Positions 16,621 to 25,391 of a stretch of DNA of 64,000 bases are shown here, one piece after another; position 1 is the first letter of the stretch; every line of letters starts with the position of its first letter. A model generated the notes under the pieces. The model was not told the DNA's origin and searched no databases. It was given only the letters and a program-made list of their open reading frames with translations. Position numbers and translations under genes: made by a program. The DNA is taken from positions 1-64,000 of the forward strand of contig CABRNK010000006.1 of the NCBI GenBank assembly GCA_902472305.1. The letters are read 5' to 3'. This DNA comes from Hominenteromicrobium sp900549945 (GTDB lineage: Bacteria; Bacillota; Clostridia; Oscillospirales; Acutalibacteraceae).

Positions 16621-16692
16621 TTGTCACCTAAATAAAAAAATAGGTTGACGAATTGCGCGGCCTGTGGTAAACTGAAATCGAAAATTTTCGAT
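16621..16692 (+). promoter_or_regulatory. birA-bioY promoter with BirA-type operator and a second palindrome
   Basis: TTGACG (16645-16650) and TAAACT (16668-16673) at 17-base spacing form the promoter. TTGTCACCT (16621-16629) and GGTTGACGA (16643-16651) form an inverted repeat over the -35, each matching 7 of 9 positions of the BirA operator consensus TTGTAAACY...RGTTTACAA; the 13-base spacer is slightly under the usual 14-16. A perfect 16-base palindrome ATCGAAAATTTTCGAT at 16677-16692 lies just past the -10. Confidence 0.62.
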
Positions 16693-16724
16693 GACCGGTA
16701 CGGACGTGCCGGAAAGGAAGGCTT

Positions 16725-17702
16725 ATGCGCATACAGGATGCAGTTTTGGACTATCTCAACCGGAACCGCGGCGGTTATGTCTCGGGCGAGGAGATCGCCG
16801 CCTCGCTCGGTGTGACCCGCAACGCGGTCTGGAAAGCAATCAAGAAACTCGGCGAGGAAGGGCAAAGGATCGACGCGGTGCCGAAGCGCGGCTATCGGCT
16901 GTGCGCCGACAGCGACGTGCTCTCTGCGGGCAGCATCGCGCAGCATCTGACGACGGATTTCCCCGTGCGGCTCGACGTGCGCCGCGAGGTGACCTCGACG
17001 AACACGGTGCTGAAGGCCGAGGCGGAGCGGGGGGAAGCTGAGGGGCTCGTGCTGGTCGCCGAGGCCCAGACGGCGGGCAAGGGACGGCTCGGGCGAAGGT
17101 TCCAGTCGCCGGCCGGCACGGGCGTCTATTTCAGCTTCCTGCTGCGCCCGGCCTGCACGGCCGAGCGCTCGCTGTTCATCACGACGGCGGCGGCGGTCGC
17201 CGTGTGTCAGGCGATTGAGGACGTGACGGCGCTCAGCCCGCAGATCAAGTGGGTGAACGACGTTTACCTCGGCGGCAGAAAGATCTGCGGCATTCTTACA
17301 GAGGCCGCGATCGACTTTGAAAGCGGCGGCCTCAACTGGGCCGTGCTCGGCATCGGCATCAACATCGCGGAGCCGGCGGGCGGCTTTCCCGAGGAGATCC
17401 GCGATACGGCGGGCGCGCTGTTTAGCGGCCCCTGTCCCGTTGAGATGCGCAGCCGCCTCGCCGCCGCCGTGATCGACCGCTTTTTCGCGCTGTACGGCGA
17501 TTTGGAGGCGGGCCGGTTCATCGGGGAATACAAGCGCCGGTCGTTTTTGACCGGGCGGGCGATCAGCTTTTCACTCGGCAGCGAGGTTTTCCGCGGCGTT
17601 GTGACCGGCATTTCCGATGAGGCGCATCTCTTGGTGCGGCTGGACAGCGGCGAGGAGCGCGCGTTTTCCGCCGGCGAGGTGCAGATCCACAAGGGCTTTT
17701 AA
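16725..17702 (+). CDS. birA: Bifunctional biotin ligase / biotin operon repressor
   Basis: Predicted product of 325 residues. The N-terminal ~60 residues form a winged HTH (GYVSGEEIAASLGVTRNAVWKAIKKL), so this is the regulator type. The ligase core has the biotinoyl-AMP loop GKGRLGRRFQSP and IKWVNDVYLGGRKICGIL, and the C-terminal SH3-like domain is present. It makes biotinyl-5'-AMP, biotinylates carboxylase or decarboxylase carriers, and represses when biotin is plentiful. A BirA-like site overlaps its own promoter, and the biotin transporter bioY follows 71 bases downstream. Confidence 0.95.
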   Translation: MRIQDAVLDYLNRNRGGYVSGEEIAASLGVTRNAVWKAIKKLGEEGQRIDAVPKRGYRLCADSDVLSAGSIAQHLTTDFPVRLDVRREVTSTNTVLKAEAERGEAEGLVLVAEAQTAGKGRLGRRFQSPAGTGVYFSFLLRPACTAERSLFITTAAAVAVCQAIEDVTALSPQIKWVNDVYLGGRKICGILTEAAIDFESGGLNWAVLGIGINIAEPAGGFPEEIRDTAGALFSGPCPVEMRSRLAAAVIDRFFALYGDLEAGRFIGEYKRRSFLTGRAISFSLGSEVFRGVVTGISDEAHLLVRLDSGEERAFSAGEVQIHKGF

Positions 17703-17773
17703 GCGGCGTCTGCCGCTCCCGCGGGCCGTCGCGCCGCGCGGGCAGGATTCAGTCAAGGTTAAGGTGATGAAGG

Positions 17774-18322
17774 ATGAAAAATAAGGAAAAAACCATTCAA
17801 ATTGTGCTGACCGGCGTTTTCGCCGCCGTTTTGGCCGTGCTCTCGCAGATCTCGATCCCGATGCCGACGGGCATTCCGGTCACGCTGCAAACCTTTGCCG
17901 TCGCGCTGTGCGGCTACGCGCTCGGCTGGAAGCGCGGCCTGCTTGCGGTGGCGGTGTATACCGCGCTCGGCCTCGTGGGGCTGCCGGTTTTCTCCGGCTT
18001 TTCGGGCGGCGTCGGCTCGGTGCTCGGCATGACGGGCGGCTACATCTGGGGCTTTCTGCCGATGGCGGCGCTTTGCGGCGCGGGGCTGAAAAGGAGACGC
18101 CGCCCGATGGCGCTGCTGTTCGGCGCGCTGGGGCTAGCCGTTTGTCATCTGCTCGGCACGGTTCAGTTCGCGGCGGTCTCCGGCAGGGGCGTGCTCGAAG
18201 CCTTTCTGCTGGCTTCGGCGCCGTATCTCGTCAAAGATGTGCTCTCGGTGGCCGCGGCATACGGCGCGGCGGCGGCCTTGCAGCTCAGTCTAAAAAAGAG
18301 CGGCTTCAAGCTCGCATCGTGA
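17774..18322 (+). CDS. bioY: Biotin transporter BioY
   Basis: Predicted product of 182 residues with six hydrophobic segments. The family motifs PMPTGIPVTLQTFAVALCGYALGWKRG and GVGSVLGMTGGYIWGF are clear. BioY is the substrate-binding S component for biotin and works alone or with a shared ECF energizing module, which is not in this window. It is co-transcribed with birA, so the cell probably takes up biotin under BirA control. Confidence 0.95.
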   Translation: MKNKEKTIQIVLTGVFAAVLAVLSQISIPMPTGIPVTLQTFAVALCGYALGWKRGLLAVAVYTALGLVGLPVFSGFSGGVGSVLGMTGGYIWGFLPMAALCGAGLKRRRRPMALLFGALGLAVCHLLGTVQFAAVSGRGVLEAFLLASAPYLVKDVLSVAAAYGAAAALQLSLKKSGFKLAS

Positions 18323-18329
18323 TTTGCAG

Positions 18330-18366
18330 GCGGTTTCGGAACATTTTCCGAAACCGCTTTATTTTT
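18330..18366 (+). terminator. Rho-independent terminator of birA-bioY
   Basis: The 11-bp stem GCGGTTTCGGA/TCCGAAACCGC (18330-18340, 18347-18357) is followed by TTTATTTTTT. Confidence 0.9.
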
Positions 18367-18380
18367 TAACATTTTTGTGC

Positions 18381-18386
18381 TATAAT
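18381..18386 (+). promoter_or_regulatory. Extended -10 promoter of the DUF951 gene
   Basis: TATAAT at 18381-18386 with an upstream TGC gives an extended -10. The -35 position falls in the terminator's T-rich tail and has no good match. It is 34 bases before the ATG. Confidence 0.6.
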
Positions 18387-18419
18387 CAGAAACCGAAATC
18401 GAGGAAAGGCGGGGAGATC

Positions 18420-18617
18420 ATGGACGTTCAGGTAGGAGACCGTTTGCAGATGAAAAAGGCGCACCCGTGCGGGAGCCATATTTTTGAAGTGCTGCGCATC
18501 GGCGCGGATTTTAAGATCCGCTGCACGGGCTGCGGCCGCGAGGTCATGGTGCCCCGCCACAAGTGCGAGAAAAATATTCGGAAGATCCTGCGCGAGAGCG
18601 CGGGGGACGAGCGTTAG
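18420..18617 (+). CDS. DUF951 family small protein
   Basis: Predicted product of 65 residues. It matches the short DUF951 family of Firmicutes: VQVGDRLQMKKAHPCGSHIFEVLRIGADFKIRCTGCGREVMVP, where KKxHPCG, the CxxC and the RxxxE pattern are conserved. The cysteines (CTGCG and KCEK) suggest metal binding or a compact RNA-binding fold, but no function is established. The start at 18420 was chosen; GGGGAG precedes it. It lies upstream of prfA. Confidence 0.88.
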   Translation: MDVQVGDRLQMKKAHPCGSHIFEVLRIGADFKIRCTGCGREVMVPRHKCEKNIRKILRESAGDER

Positions 18618-18764
18618 CTTCCCGGAAATTCGGAAAAGAAGCGCCGAGCCCATGGGGCGCATGCCGCGGACAAAGCCGTGCGGGCGCGCGGCCCGTACAG
18701 ATCATGCGGCGCACAGGCTGAAAACGGCCTTGAAAATCGGAATTTCAGAAAGGAAAAATACGCT

Positions 18765-19844
18765 ATGTTTGAAAATCTTTCGGTTTTTGAAAACCGATAT
18801 GAGGAGCTGAACCTCAAGCTGTACGACCCGACAGTCGCGGCGGACCGCGGACAGTATGCGGCGCTGATGAAGGAGCACAAGGAAATTACGCCGATCGTCG
18901 AGCAGTACCGCGCGCTGAAAAAGGCCGAGGCGGACATGGAGGGCGCGCAGCAGCTTTTGGACGACCCAGCCTCCGACAGGGAGCTGCGCCAGATGGCTGC
19001 GGAGGAGCTGAACGCGGCGCGCGAGGACGCGGCGAAGATCGCAGAGACGCTTAAAGTGCTGCTGCTGCCGCGCGACCCGAACGACGAGCGCAGCGTCATC
19101 GTCGAGATCCGCGGCGGCGCGGGCGGCGAGGAGGCGGCGCTGTTCGCCTACAACCTCTACCGCATGTACACGATGTACGCCGAAAGGCGCGGCTGGAAAA
19201 CGGAGATCGTCGGCCTGAACGAGACGGAGCTCGGTGGTTTTAAGGAGGTCAGCTTCACGATCGACGGCGACGGCGCGTACTCGCGGCTCAAGTTCGAAAG
19301 CGGCGTGCACCGCGTGCAGCGTGTGCCGGAGACGGAAACGCAGGGGCGCATCCACACCTCGACGGCGACCGTCGCGGTGCTGCCGGAGGCCGACGAGGTT
19401 GAGCTGGAGCTCGACCCGAAGGATTTACAGATCGACACGTTCCGCTCAAGCGGCGCGGGCGGCCAGCACATCAATAAAACCTCGTCGGCGATCCGCGTCA
19501 CGCACCTGCCGACCGGCACGGTCGTCGAGTGTCAGGACGAGCGCAGCCAGTACAAAAACAAGGATAAGGCGCTCCGCGTCCTGCGCGCGCGTCTGCTCGA
19601 CGCGAAGGTGGCGGAGCAGAATGCCGAGATCGCGGCAAACCGCAGGAGTCAGGTCGGCACCGGCGATCGCTCCGAGCGCATCCGCACGTACAACTACCCG
19701 CAGCTTCGCGTCACCGACCACCGCATCGGCCTGACGCTCTACCGGCTCGCGGACATTCTGAACGGTGACCTCGACGAGATCATCGACGCGCTTATCGCGG
19801 CGGACCGCGCCGAGAAGCTCAGGGAAAGCATGGAAAACGGATGA
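18765..19844 (+). CDS. prfA: Peptide chain release factor 1
   Basis: Predicted product of 359 residues, the standard RF1 size. The GGQ motif (residues 232-234, SSGAGGQHINKT) that triggers peptidyl-tRNA hydrolysis is intact, and the N-terminal part has the RF1 coiled-coil. It reads UAA and UAG. AGAAAGGA precedes the ATG. Its stop overlaps the next gene's start (ATGA), so release factor and t6A synthesis are coupled; the prmC methylase often found between them is absent here. Confidence 0.96.
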   Translation: MFENLSVFENRYEELNLKLYDPTVAADRGQYAALMKEHKEITPIVEQYRALKKAEADMEGAQQLLDDPASDRELRQMAAEELNAAREDAAKIAETLKVLLLPRDPNDERSVIVEIRGGAGGEEAALFAYNLYRMYTMYAERRGWKTEIVGLNETELGGFKEVSFTIDGDGAYSRLKFESGVHRVQRVPETETQGRIHTSTATVAVLPEADEVELELDPKDLQIDTFRSSGAGGQHINKTSSAIRVTHLPTGTVVECQDERSQYKNKDKALRVLRARLLDAKVAEQNAEIAANRRSQVGTGDRSERIRTYNYPQLRVTDHRIGLTLYRLADILNGDLDEIIDALIAADRAEKLRESMENG

Positions 19845-21472
19845 ACATGGATACACGCATTTTGCATGCCGGACAGGCATATGATATAGAGGCGGCGGGG
19901 GAGATCCTCCGCCGGGGCGGCCTTGCGGCGATCCCGACCGAAACGGTCTACGGCCTCGCGGGCAACGCGCTGGACCCCGCGGTTTCCGCGCGCATCTACG
20001 CGGTCAAAGGGCGGCCGTCCGACAACCCGCTGATCGTACATATCAGCGCGCTGGAGGAGCTGCCGCCGCTCGTCGCGGAGATTCCCGAGGCGGCGGAAAA
20101 GCTGGCCGCGGCGTTCTGGCCGGGGCCGCTGACGATCATCATGAAAAAATCGGCGCTTGTGCCGAAGGAGACGACCGGCGGGCTCGGCACCGTCGCGGTG
20201 CGCATGCCGTCGCACCCGGCGGCGCGCGCGATCATCCGTGCGGCGGGCGTGCCGCTCGCGGCGCCGTCCGCGAATCTCTCGGGCCTGCCGAGCCCCTCGG
20301 CCTTCGAGCACGTCTGCGACGACCTGATGGGCCGCGTGGAGGCGATCGTTGACGGCGGCGACTGCGCGGTCGGGCTGGAATCGACGGTTATCACAGTCGT
20401 CGGGGACGTGCCGCGCGTGCTGCGGCCGGGCGGCGTCTCGGTCGAGCAGCTCCGCGCCGTGCTCGGCCGCGTCGAGGTGGATCGCGCGGTGCTCGAAAAG
20501 CCCGCCGAAAACGCGCGCGTCGCGTCGCCGGGTATGAAGTATAAGCACTACGCACCAAAGGCGGAGATCACGATCGTGGACGCTGCTTTCGAGGATTACG
20601 CCCGCTTTGTGAACGCGCAGGCGGGGGCTGTCGCGCTCTGCTTTCAGGGCGAGGAGCCGCGGCTCAGCGTGCCCTGCGTGCCGTTCGGCCGCGCGGAAGA
20701 CGCGCTCTCGCAGGCGCACGATTTGTTCGCGGCGCTGCACCGGCTCGATGCGGTCGGCGCGAAAACCGTGTATGCGCGCATGCCGCGGCGTAACGGCGTG
20801 GGCCTCGCGGTGTACAACCGGCTGATCCGGGCCGCGGCGTTCCGTGTGCTCGCGCCTGAAAGCGCGTGGGTGATCGGCCTCACGGGGCAGACCGGCGCGG
20901 GGAAATCAACGGTTTCACAGCGGCTTGCCGCGCGCGGCTGCGCGGTCATCGACTGCGACGCTGTGACGCGCGACCCGGCGCTCTACAGCGGCGAATGCCT
21001 TGCGGAGTTGCAAAAAGCCTTCGGGCGTGATATTATAAGGCCGGAGGGCACGCTCGACCGCCGCCTGCTTGCGCGCCGCGCGTTTGCGGACGACGAATCG
21101 ACGCAGACGCTGAACCGCATCACGCATCCGGTGATCTTCGGCCGCCTGCGCGCAGAGATCGCGGCGAAAAAGGCGGCTGGGGCGCGGGTCATCGTACTCG
21201 ACGCGCCGACGCTCTTTGAGGCCGGCGCCGAGCGGCTCTGCCGGCGGGTCGTGTCGGTCCTTGCGGACCGCGCGGTGCGCAGGGCGCGCATTTTGAGGCG
21301 CGACGGTATTTCCGAGGCGGAGGCGGAGCACCGCATGCAGGCGCAGCAGGCGGACGGCTTTTACGCCGCGCGCTCGGATTATGTGCTCGACAACACGGCG
21401 TCCGTTTCGGATGCGGATATAGACGATATGCTCGCGGCGCTCGGCTGCGGGCGGCAGGGAGACGGATTTTGA
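19841..21472 (+). CDS. Fused threonylcarbamoyl-AMP synthase and dephospho-CoA kinase
   Basis: Predicted product of 543 residues with two enzymes in one chain. Residues ~1-335 are a Sua5-type TsaC: TETVYGLAGNA, KGRPSDNPLIVHI, SANLSGLPSPS, and a Sua5 C-terminal domain after the SPGMKYKHYAPKAEI linker. It makes threonylcarbamoyl-AMP for tRNA t6A. Residues ~342-543 are CoaE with P-loop GLTGQTGAGKST (346-357), DAVTRDPALY and THPVIFGRL, phosphorylating dephospho-CoA, the last step of CoA synthesis. There is no stop or frameshift between the domains. The gene overlaps prfA by 4 bases. The two pathways share only ATP use, so the fusion's benefit is unknown. Confidence 0.93.
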   Translation: MNMDTRILHAGQAYDIEAAGEILRRGGLAAIPTETVYGLAGNALDPAVSARIYAVKGRPSDNPLIVHISALEELPPLVAEIPEAAEKLAAAFWPGPLTIIMKKSALVPKETTGGLGTVAVRMPSHPAARAIIRAAGVPLAAPSANLSGLPSPSAFEHVCDDLMGRVEAIVDGGDCAVGLESTVITVVGDVPRVLRPGGVSVEQLRAVLGRVEVDRAVLEKPAENARVASPGMKYKHYAPKAEITIVDAAFEDYARFVNAQAGAVALCFQGEEPRLSVPCVPFGRAEDALSQAHDLFAALHRLDAVGAKTVYARMPRRNGVGLAVYNRLIRAAAFRVLAPESAWVIGLTGQTGAGKSTVSQRLAARGCAVIDCDAVTRDPALYSGECLAELQKAFGRDIIRPEGTLDRRLLARRAFADDESTQTLNRITHPVIFGRLRAEIAAKKAAGARVIVLDAPTLFEAGAERLCRRVVSVLADRAVRRARILRRDGISEAEAEHRMQAQQADGFYAARSDYVLDNTASVSDADIDDMLAALGCGRQGDGF

Positions 21473-22062
21473 GACGAAACCGAAAACAAAGGCGCCGGTG
21501 GCCTGCCGTGCTCGTGGCGGCCGCACTGCTTGTAGGGTTCGCGGTATTCGCATTACAGGCGGTGCAGCCGGATGTGCAGAAGCTCAGCTACCCGCGCAAA
21601 TACGAGTCCATTGTATCAGCGCAGGCGGCGGAATACGAGCTGGAGGAAAGCCTCGTCTATGCGGTGATCAAAGCGGAAAGCGGATTTGACGCCGAGGCCA
21701 AATCGTCCGCCGGCGCGATGGGGCTGATGCAGATGATGCCCGACACGTTCTACTGGATGCAGACGCATGTGGGCGAGACGCACGACGAGGCGGCGCTGTA
21801 TGAGCCGGCGGTGAGCATCCGATTCGGCTGCGCGTTCCTCAGCCTGCTGCTCAGGGAGTACGGCGACCTGACGGTCGCGCTCTGCGCCTACAACGCCGGC
21901 ATGGGAAATGTTGCCTCATGGCTTTCGGACAGCGCGTACTCCGACGATGGGGAGACCCTGAAGGCGATCCCCTTCGGCGAAACGGAGGCGTACGTTCAGA
22001 AGGTCCTTCAATACAAGGAAGCATACGAAGAAATTTATTATGGGGGAATGAAAAATGGCTAA
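21469..22062 (+). CDS. Lytic murein transglycosylase (SLT domain)
   Basis: Predicted product of 197 residues. The TTG start at 21469 overlaps the preceding stop, with GGCAGGGA as ribosome-binding site. A membrane segment (about residues 12-30) precedes a goose-type lysozyme-like SLT domain: Glu70 in YAVIKAESGF is the catalytic acid, with SSAGAMGLMQMMP and ALCAYNAGMGNV completing the fold. It would cleave glycan strands to 1,6-anhydroMurNAc ends at the cell surface. It overlaps the aminopeptidase gene downstream. Confidence 0.93.
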   Translation: MRRNRKQRRRWPAVLVAAALLVGFAVFALQAVQPDVQKLSYPRKYESIVSAQAAEYELEESLVYAVIKAESGFDAEAKSSAGAMGLMQMMPDTFYWMQTHVGETHDEAALYEPAVSIRFGCAFLSLLLREYGDLTVALCAYNAGMGNVASWLSDSAYSDDGETLKAIPFGETEAYVQKVLQYKEAYEEIYYGGMKNG

Positions 22063-23467
22063 AAAGGATGCGGAGAAATCTGCAAAGGCGCTCAGCGAGG
22101 CGCTGCTCAACCCGCGAAAGAACGGCTTTTTTGCAGTCTCGGACGAGAAGATCGAAAAGGCCGACAAGTTCTGCGAGGGCTACAAGGCGTTTCTCGACAG
22201 CGCAAAGACTGAGCGCGAATCCGTTGAGTACGCGGTAAAGGCGGCGGAAAAGCACGGCTTCGTGCCGTTTGACCCGGCGCACGAATATGCGCCCGGCGAC
22301 AAGGTGTACTACAACAACCGCGGCAAGGCGCTGTGCCTCGCGGTCATCGGCAAGGAGGGCTGCAAAAACGGCGTGCGCATTGCCGCGGCCCACATCGACA
22401 ATCCGCGCCTCGACCTAAAGCCGATCCCGCTCTACGAATCGAGTGAGCTGGCGTACCTCAAGACGCACTACTACGGCGGCATCAAGAAGTACCAGTGGAC
22501 GGCGATCCCGCTCGCGATGCACGGCGTGATCGTAAAGCGCGACGGCACGAGCGTCGCGGTGCGCATCGGCGAGGAGCCGGGCGACCCGCAGTTCACGATC
22601 ACCGACATCCTGCCGCACCTCGGTGCGGATCAGGCGCAGAAAACGCTCGGCGCGGCGTTCACGGGCGAGGATCTCAACATCCTCGTCGGCAGCCGCCCGG
22701 TGCGCGACGAGGAGGCGAAGAACGCCTACAAGCTCAATGTCATGCGCCTTTTGAACGAGAAATACGGCGTTGTCGAGGCCGATCTCATCTCTGCGGAGAT
22801 CGAGTTTGTCCCCGCGTTTAAGGCGGTGGACATCGGCTTTGACCGCAGCCTGATCGGCGCCTACGGCCACGACGACCGCGTCTGCGCGTATCCGGCGCTT
22901 GAGGCGATCCTCGCCTGCAAGAACCCGGTGCAGACCGTCGTGACGGTGCTTGCCGACAAGGAGGAGGTCGGCAGCGACGGCAATACCGGTCTCAACTCCG
23001 AGTTCATGCGCTACTTCATCGCCGATCTCGCAGAGGCGGAGGGCGAAGTGCCGCGCCGCGTGCTCTCGAAGTCGGTCTGCATTTCGGCAGACGTTACCGC
23101 GGCCTACGACCCGCATTACGCCTCCGCGTATGAGGCGCAGAATTCCTGCTACATCAACGGCGGCCTCGGCATCGCGAAGTACACGGGCTCGCGCGGCAAG
23201 GGCGGCACGAGCGACGCGAACGCTGAATTTGTCGGCCGTATCCGCCGCACGTTTGACGATGCGAACGTTCTGTGGCAGATCGGTGAACTCGGCAAGGTCG
23301 ATCAGGGCGGCGGCGGAACAGTCGCGAAATTCATCGCGAACCTCAACGTCGACGTGCTCGACGTCGGCGTGCCAGTGCTTTCGATGCACGCGCCGTTCGA
23401 GGTTGTTTCGAAGCTCGACGTCTACATGGCCTACAAGGGCTTTAAGGCGTTTTTCGAAGAAAAGTAA
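22055..23467 (+). CDS. M18 family aminopeptidase
   Basis: Predicted product of 470 residues, like other bacterial M18 metallopeptidases. AAHIDNPRLDLK carries the first zinc-ligand His-Asp pair, ADKEEVGSDGNTG the catalytic Glu-Glu, and CISADVTAAYDPHYAS and SMHAPFEV the remaining ligands. It would release N-terminal residues, usually acidic or hydrophobic, from peptides in the cytoplasm. GGGGGAATGAAA... precedes the ATG, and the start overlaps the transglycosylase by 8 bases. Confidence 0.92.
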   Translation: MAKKDAEKSAKALSEALLNPRKNGFFAVSDEKIEKADKFCEGYKAFLDSAKTERESVEYAVKAAEKHGFVPFDPAHEYAPGDKVYYNNRGKALCLAVIGKEGCKNGVRIAAAHIDNPRLDLKPIPLYESSELAYLKTHYYGGIKKYQWTAIPLAMHGVIVKRDGTSVAVRIGEEPGDPQFTITDILPHLGADQAQKTLGAAFTGEDLNILVGSRPVRDEEAKNAYKLNVMRLLNEKYGVVEADLISAEIEFVPAFKAVDIGFDRSLIGAYGHDDRVCAYPALEAILACKNPVQTVVTVLADKEEVGSDGNTGLNSEFMRYFIADLAEAEGEVPRRVLSKSVCISADVTAAYDPHYASAYEAQNSCYINGGLGIAKYTGSRGKGGTSDANAEFVGRIRRTFDDANVLWQIGELGKVDQGGGGTVAKFIANLNVDVLDVGVPVLSMHAPFEVVSKLDVYMAYKGFKAFFEEK

Positions 23468-23472
23468 CAGAC

Positions 23473-23503
23473 GGGCGGCAGAGGCTTTGGCTTTCTGCCG
23501 CCC
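23473..23503 (+). terminator. Hairpin after the aminopeptidase gene, weak terminator
   Basis: The stem GGGCGGCAG/CTGCCGCCC (23473-23481, 23495-23503) is followed only by TTCATATTT, so termination may be partial. Confidence 0.55.
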
Positions 23504-23567
23504 TTCATATTTCTGGAAAAGCCGGGTATACTGCGAAGTGAATGGATAAAGAGAGGGGGAGGGCTTT

Positions 23568-25340
23568 ATGGACATCCGAACTGTTCGGCGTGCGGCGGAG
23601 CTGCTTTCGCGCCTTTCGGGCCGCAGGCAGGAGGTGGCGGTGCTGCCGATGCGCGTGCAGAAGGCCCCGTTTCCGGATGGGCCGGCCGATGCGCTGCCGC
23701 GCGCCGTGCCGGAATCTGTCGGCATCCAAAGCGGCTATTTGCAGGAATTTTTGAAGCAGGCCGCGGCGGATAAGACGGAAAACCTGCACAGCCTGACAGT
23801 GCTGCGGCACGGCAAGGTGATCGCCGCGTGCAGCTTCGCGCCGTTTGACCGGGACGTGTGGCATGTGACGCACTCGCTGTGCAAGACGGTGACGGGCCTG
23901 TGCGCCGGCATTCTGATCGGCGACGGGCTGCTCTCGCCCGACGAGCGCGTCGTCGATCTGTTCCCGGAAAAGGCCTCGCCGCTCGCGCGCATCCGCTGGC
24001 GTGGCCTGCTCGTGCGCCATCTGCTGAACATGACGAGCGGCGCCTCGCTGAACGAGGTGGCGTCCGTCACGCAGATGGACTGGGTGCGCGGCTTTCTGGA
24101 CTCGACGCCGCAGTTTGAGCCGGGCAGGGAATTTCAGTACAACAGCATGAATTCCTACATGCTTTCGGCGATTATCTGCAAAAAGACGGGGAAAACGCTG
24201 ACCGAATTTTTAGAGGCGCGCCTGTTCGGCCCGATGGGCATCCGCAATTTCCACTGGGAGACGTGCCCGCTCGGCATCGAGAAGGGCGGCTGGGGGCTTT
24301 ACCTCAAGCAGGAGGACATGGCAAAGCTCGGCCTGCTCGTGCTGCGGCGCGGCGAATGGGCGGGCAGGGCACTCGTGCCGGCGGACTATATCGGCGAGAT
24401 GAGCCGCAGGCAGAGCGAGCCGCCGGAGAGCATGAGCGACTACGGCTACGGCTTTCAGTGCTGGCTGTGGGCGCGGCCGGGCTCGGTTTTGTTCAACGGT
24501 CTGTTCGGGCAGAACATCCTTGTAATCCCGGAGCTCGATATGGTTATCGCCTCGAACGCAGGCGGAAACCGCATGTTTGGCAAGTCCTCCTACTTGTCAC
24601 TCTGCGAGCGGTATTTCGGCGCCGGGGTGCGGCTTCCCGACCGATGCCCGCCGGACCCGCGCGCATACCGCAGGCTTTGCCGGACGGTGCGGCAGCTTGA
24701 AGCCGGCGCATTGCCGGAAAAAGGCGTTTTCAGCTTTTTGGAGCGGCTTCGGCAGCAGAGGCTGCGCGAAACGCACAGTGCGGCGGTCGCGGGCCGGCGC
24801 TATGTGTTTGAGCCGGGCGCGGCACGGCTGCTGCCGCTTTTTGTGCAGCTTCTAGAAAATAACTACACGACCGGCATCAGCGCCGTCTGCTTTTCCTGTG
24901 AAGCGAAACAACTTTACATCACGTTTGAGGAAGGGGAGGAGCGCAACACGCTCGAGGTCGGCTTTTCGGCGGCGGCGCGCGGCAAGGTGTGCGCGAACGG
25001 CGAGGAGCAGCTTGTCGCAGTCTCCGGCGTCTGGACGCAGAACGAGGACGGCGTGCCGGTACTAAAGCTTGACATTGCGTTTCTCGAGCAGGCGAGCACG
25101 CGGCACATCAAGCTGTTTTTCGACGCGGAGGAGACGGTTCGCATGCGGATCACGGAGACGCCGAGCAAGCAGGCCCTGCAGGACGGCGCGGCGGCCATTT
25201 TCGGCGGGAACCGCCTGCTCGGCGCGTTTTCCGGCGCGGTTGACGGCAAGGCGCGCATGGAAGCGTGGCTTTCGGCGCTCGCCGAACCGGAGCTGACCGG
25301 TCGGCTCGAGAGGGAAGAGGAAAAGCGCGGGGCGAAATGA
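23568..25340 (+). CDS. Serine hydrolase, class C beta-lactamase / PBP-like
   Basis: Predicted product of 590 residues. The N-terminal ~370 residues match the beta-lactamase (PF00144) family: SxxK is SLCK (Ser103, Lys106), the tyrosine motif is in FQYNSMNSYML, and GGWGLYLKQEDMAKLGLLVL is typical of this branch. The C-terminal ~200 residues are an unassigned beta-rich extension. No signal peptide is visible, so a cytoplasmic esterase- or peptidase-like hydrolase is more likely than a secreted beta-lactamase. It is flanked by terminators and has its own GAGAGGGGGAGGG ribosome-binding site. Confidence 0.82.
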   Translation: MDIRTVRRAAELLSRLSGRRQEVAVLPMRVQKAPFPDGPADALPRAVPESVGIQSGYLQEFLKQAAADKTENLHSLTVLRHGKVIAACSFAPFDRDVWHVTHSLCKTVTGLCAGILIGDGLLSPDERVVDLFPEKASPLARIRWRGLLVRHLLNMTSGASLNEVASVTQMDWVRGFLDSTPQFEPGREFQYNSMNSYMLSAIICKKTGKTLTEFLEARLFGPMGIRNFHWETCPLGIEKGGWGLYLKQEDMAKLGLLVLRRGEWAGRALVPADYIGEMSRRQSEPPESMSDYGYGFQCWLWARPGSVLFNGLFGQNILVIPELDMVIASNAGGNRMFGKSSYLSLCERYFGAGVRLPDRCPPDPRAYRRLCRTVRQLEAGALPEKGVFSFLERLRQQRLRETHSAAVAGRRYVFEPGAARLLPLFVQLLENNYTTGISAVCFSCEAKQLYITFEEGEERNTLEVGFSAAARGKVCANGEEQLVAVSGVWTQNEDGVPVLKLDIAFLEQASTRHIKLFFDAEETVRMRITETPSKQALQDGAAAIFGGNRLLGAFSGAVDGKARMEAWLSALAEPELTGRLEREEEKRGAK

Positions 25341-25372
25341 GAAAAGCGTCTGCCTATTGGCGGACGCTTTTC
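25341..25372. terminator. Bidirectional terminator
   Basis: The arms GAAAAGCGTC and GACGCTTTTC (25341-25350, 25363-25372) start immediately after the hydrolase stop. They also face the convergent DUF523 gene. Confidence 0.8.
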
Positions 25373-25391
25373 TCTGTAATGGCGTTTTGCT

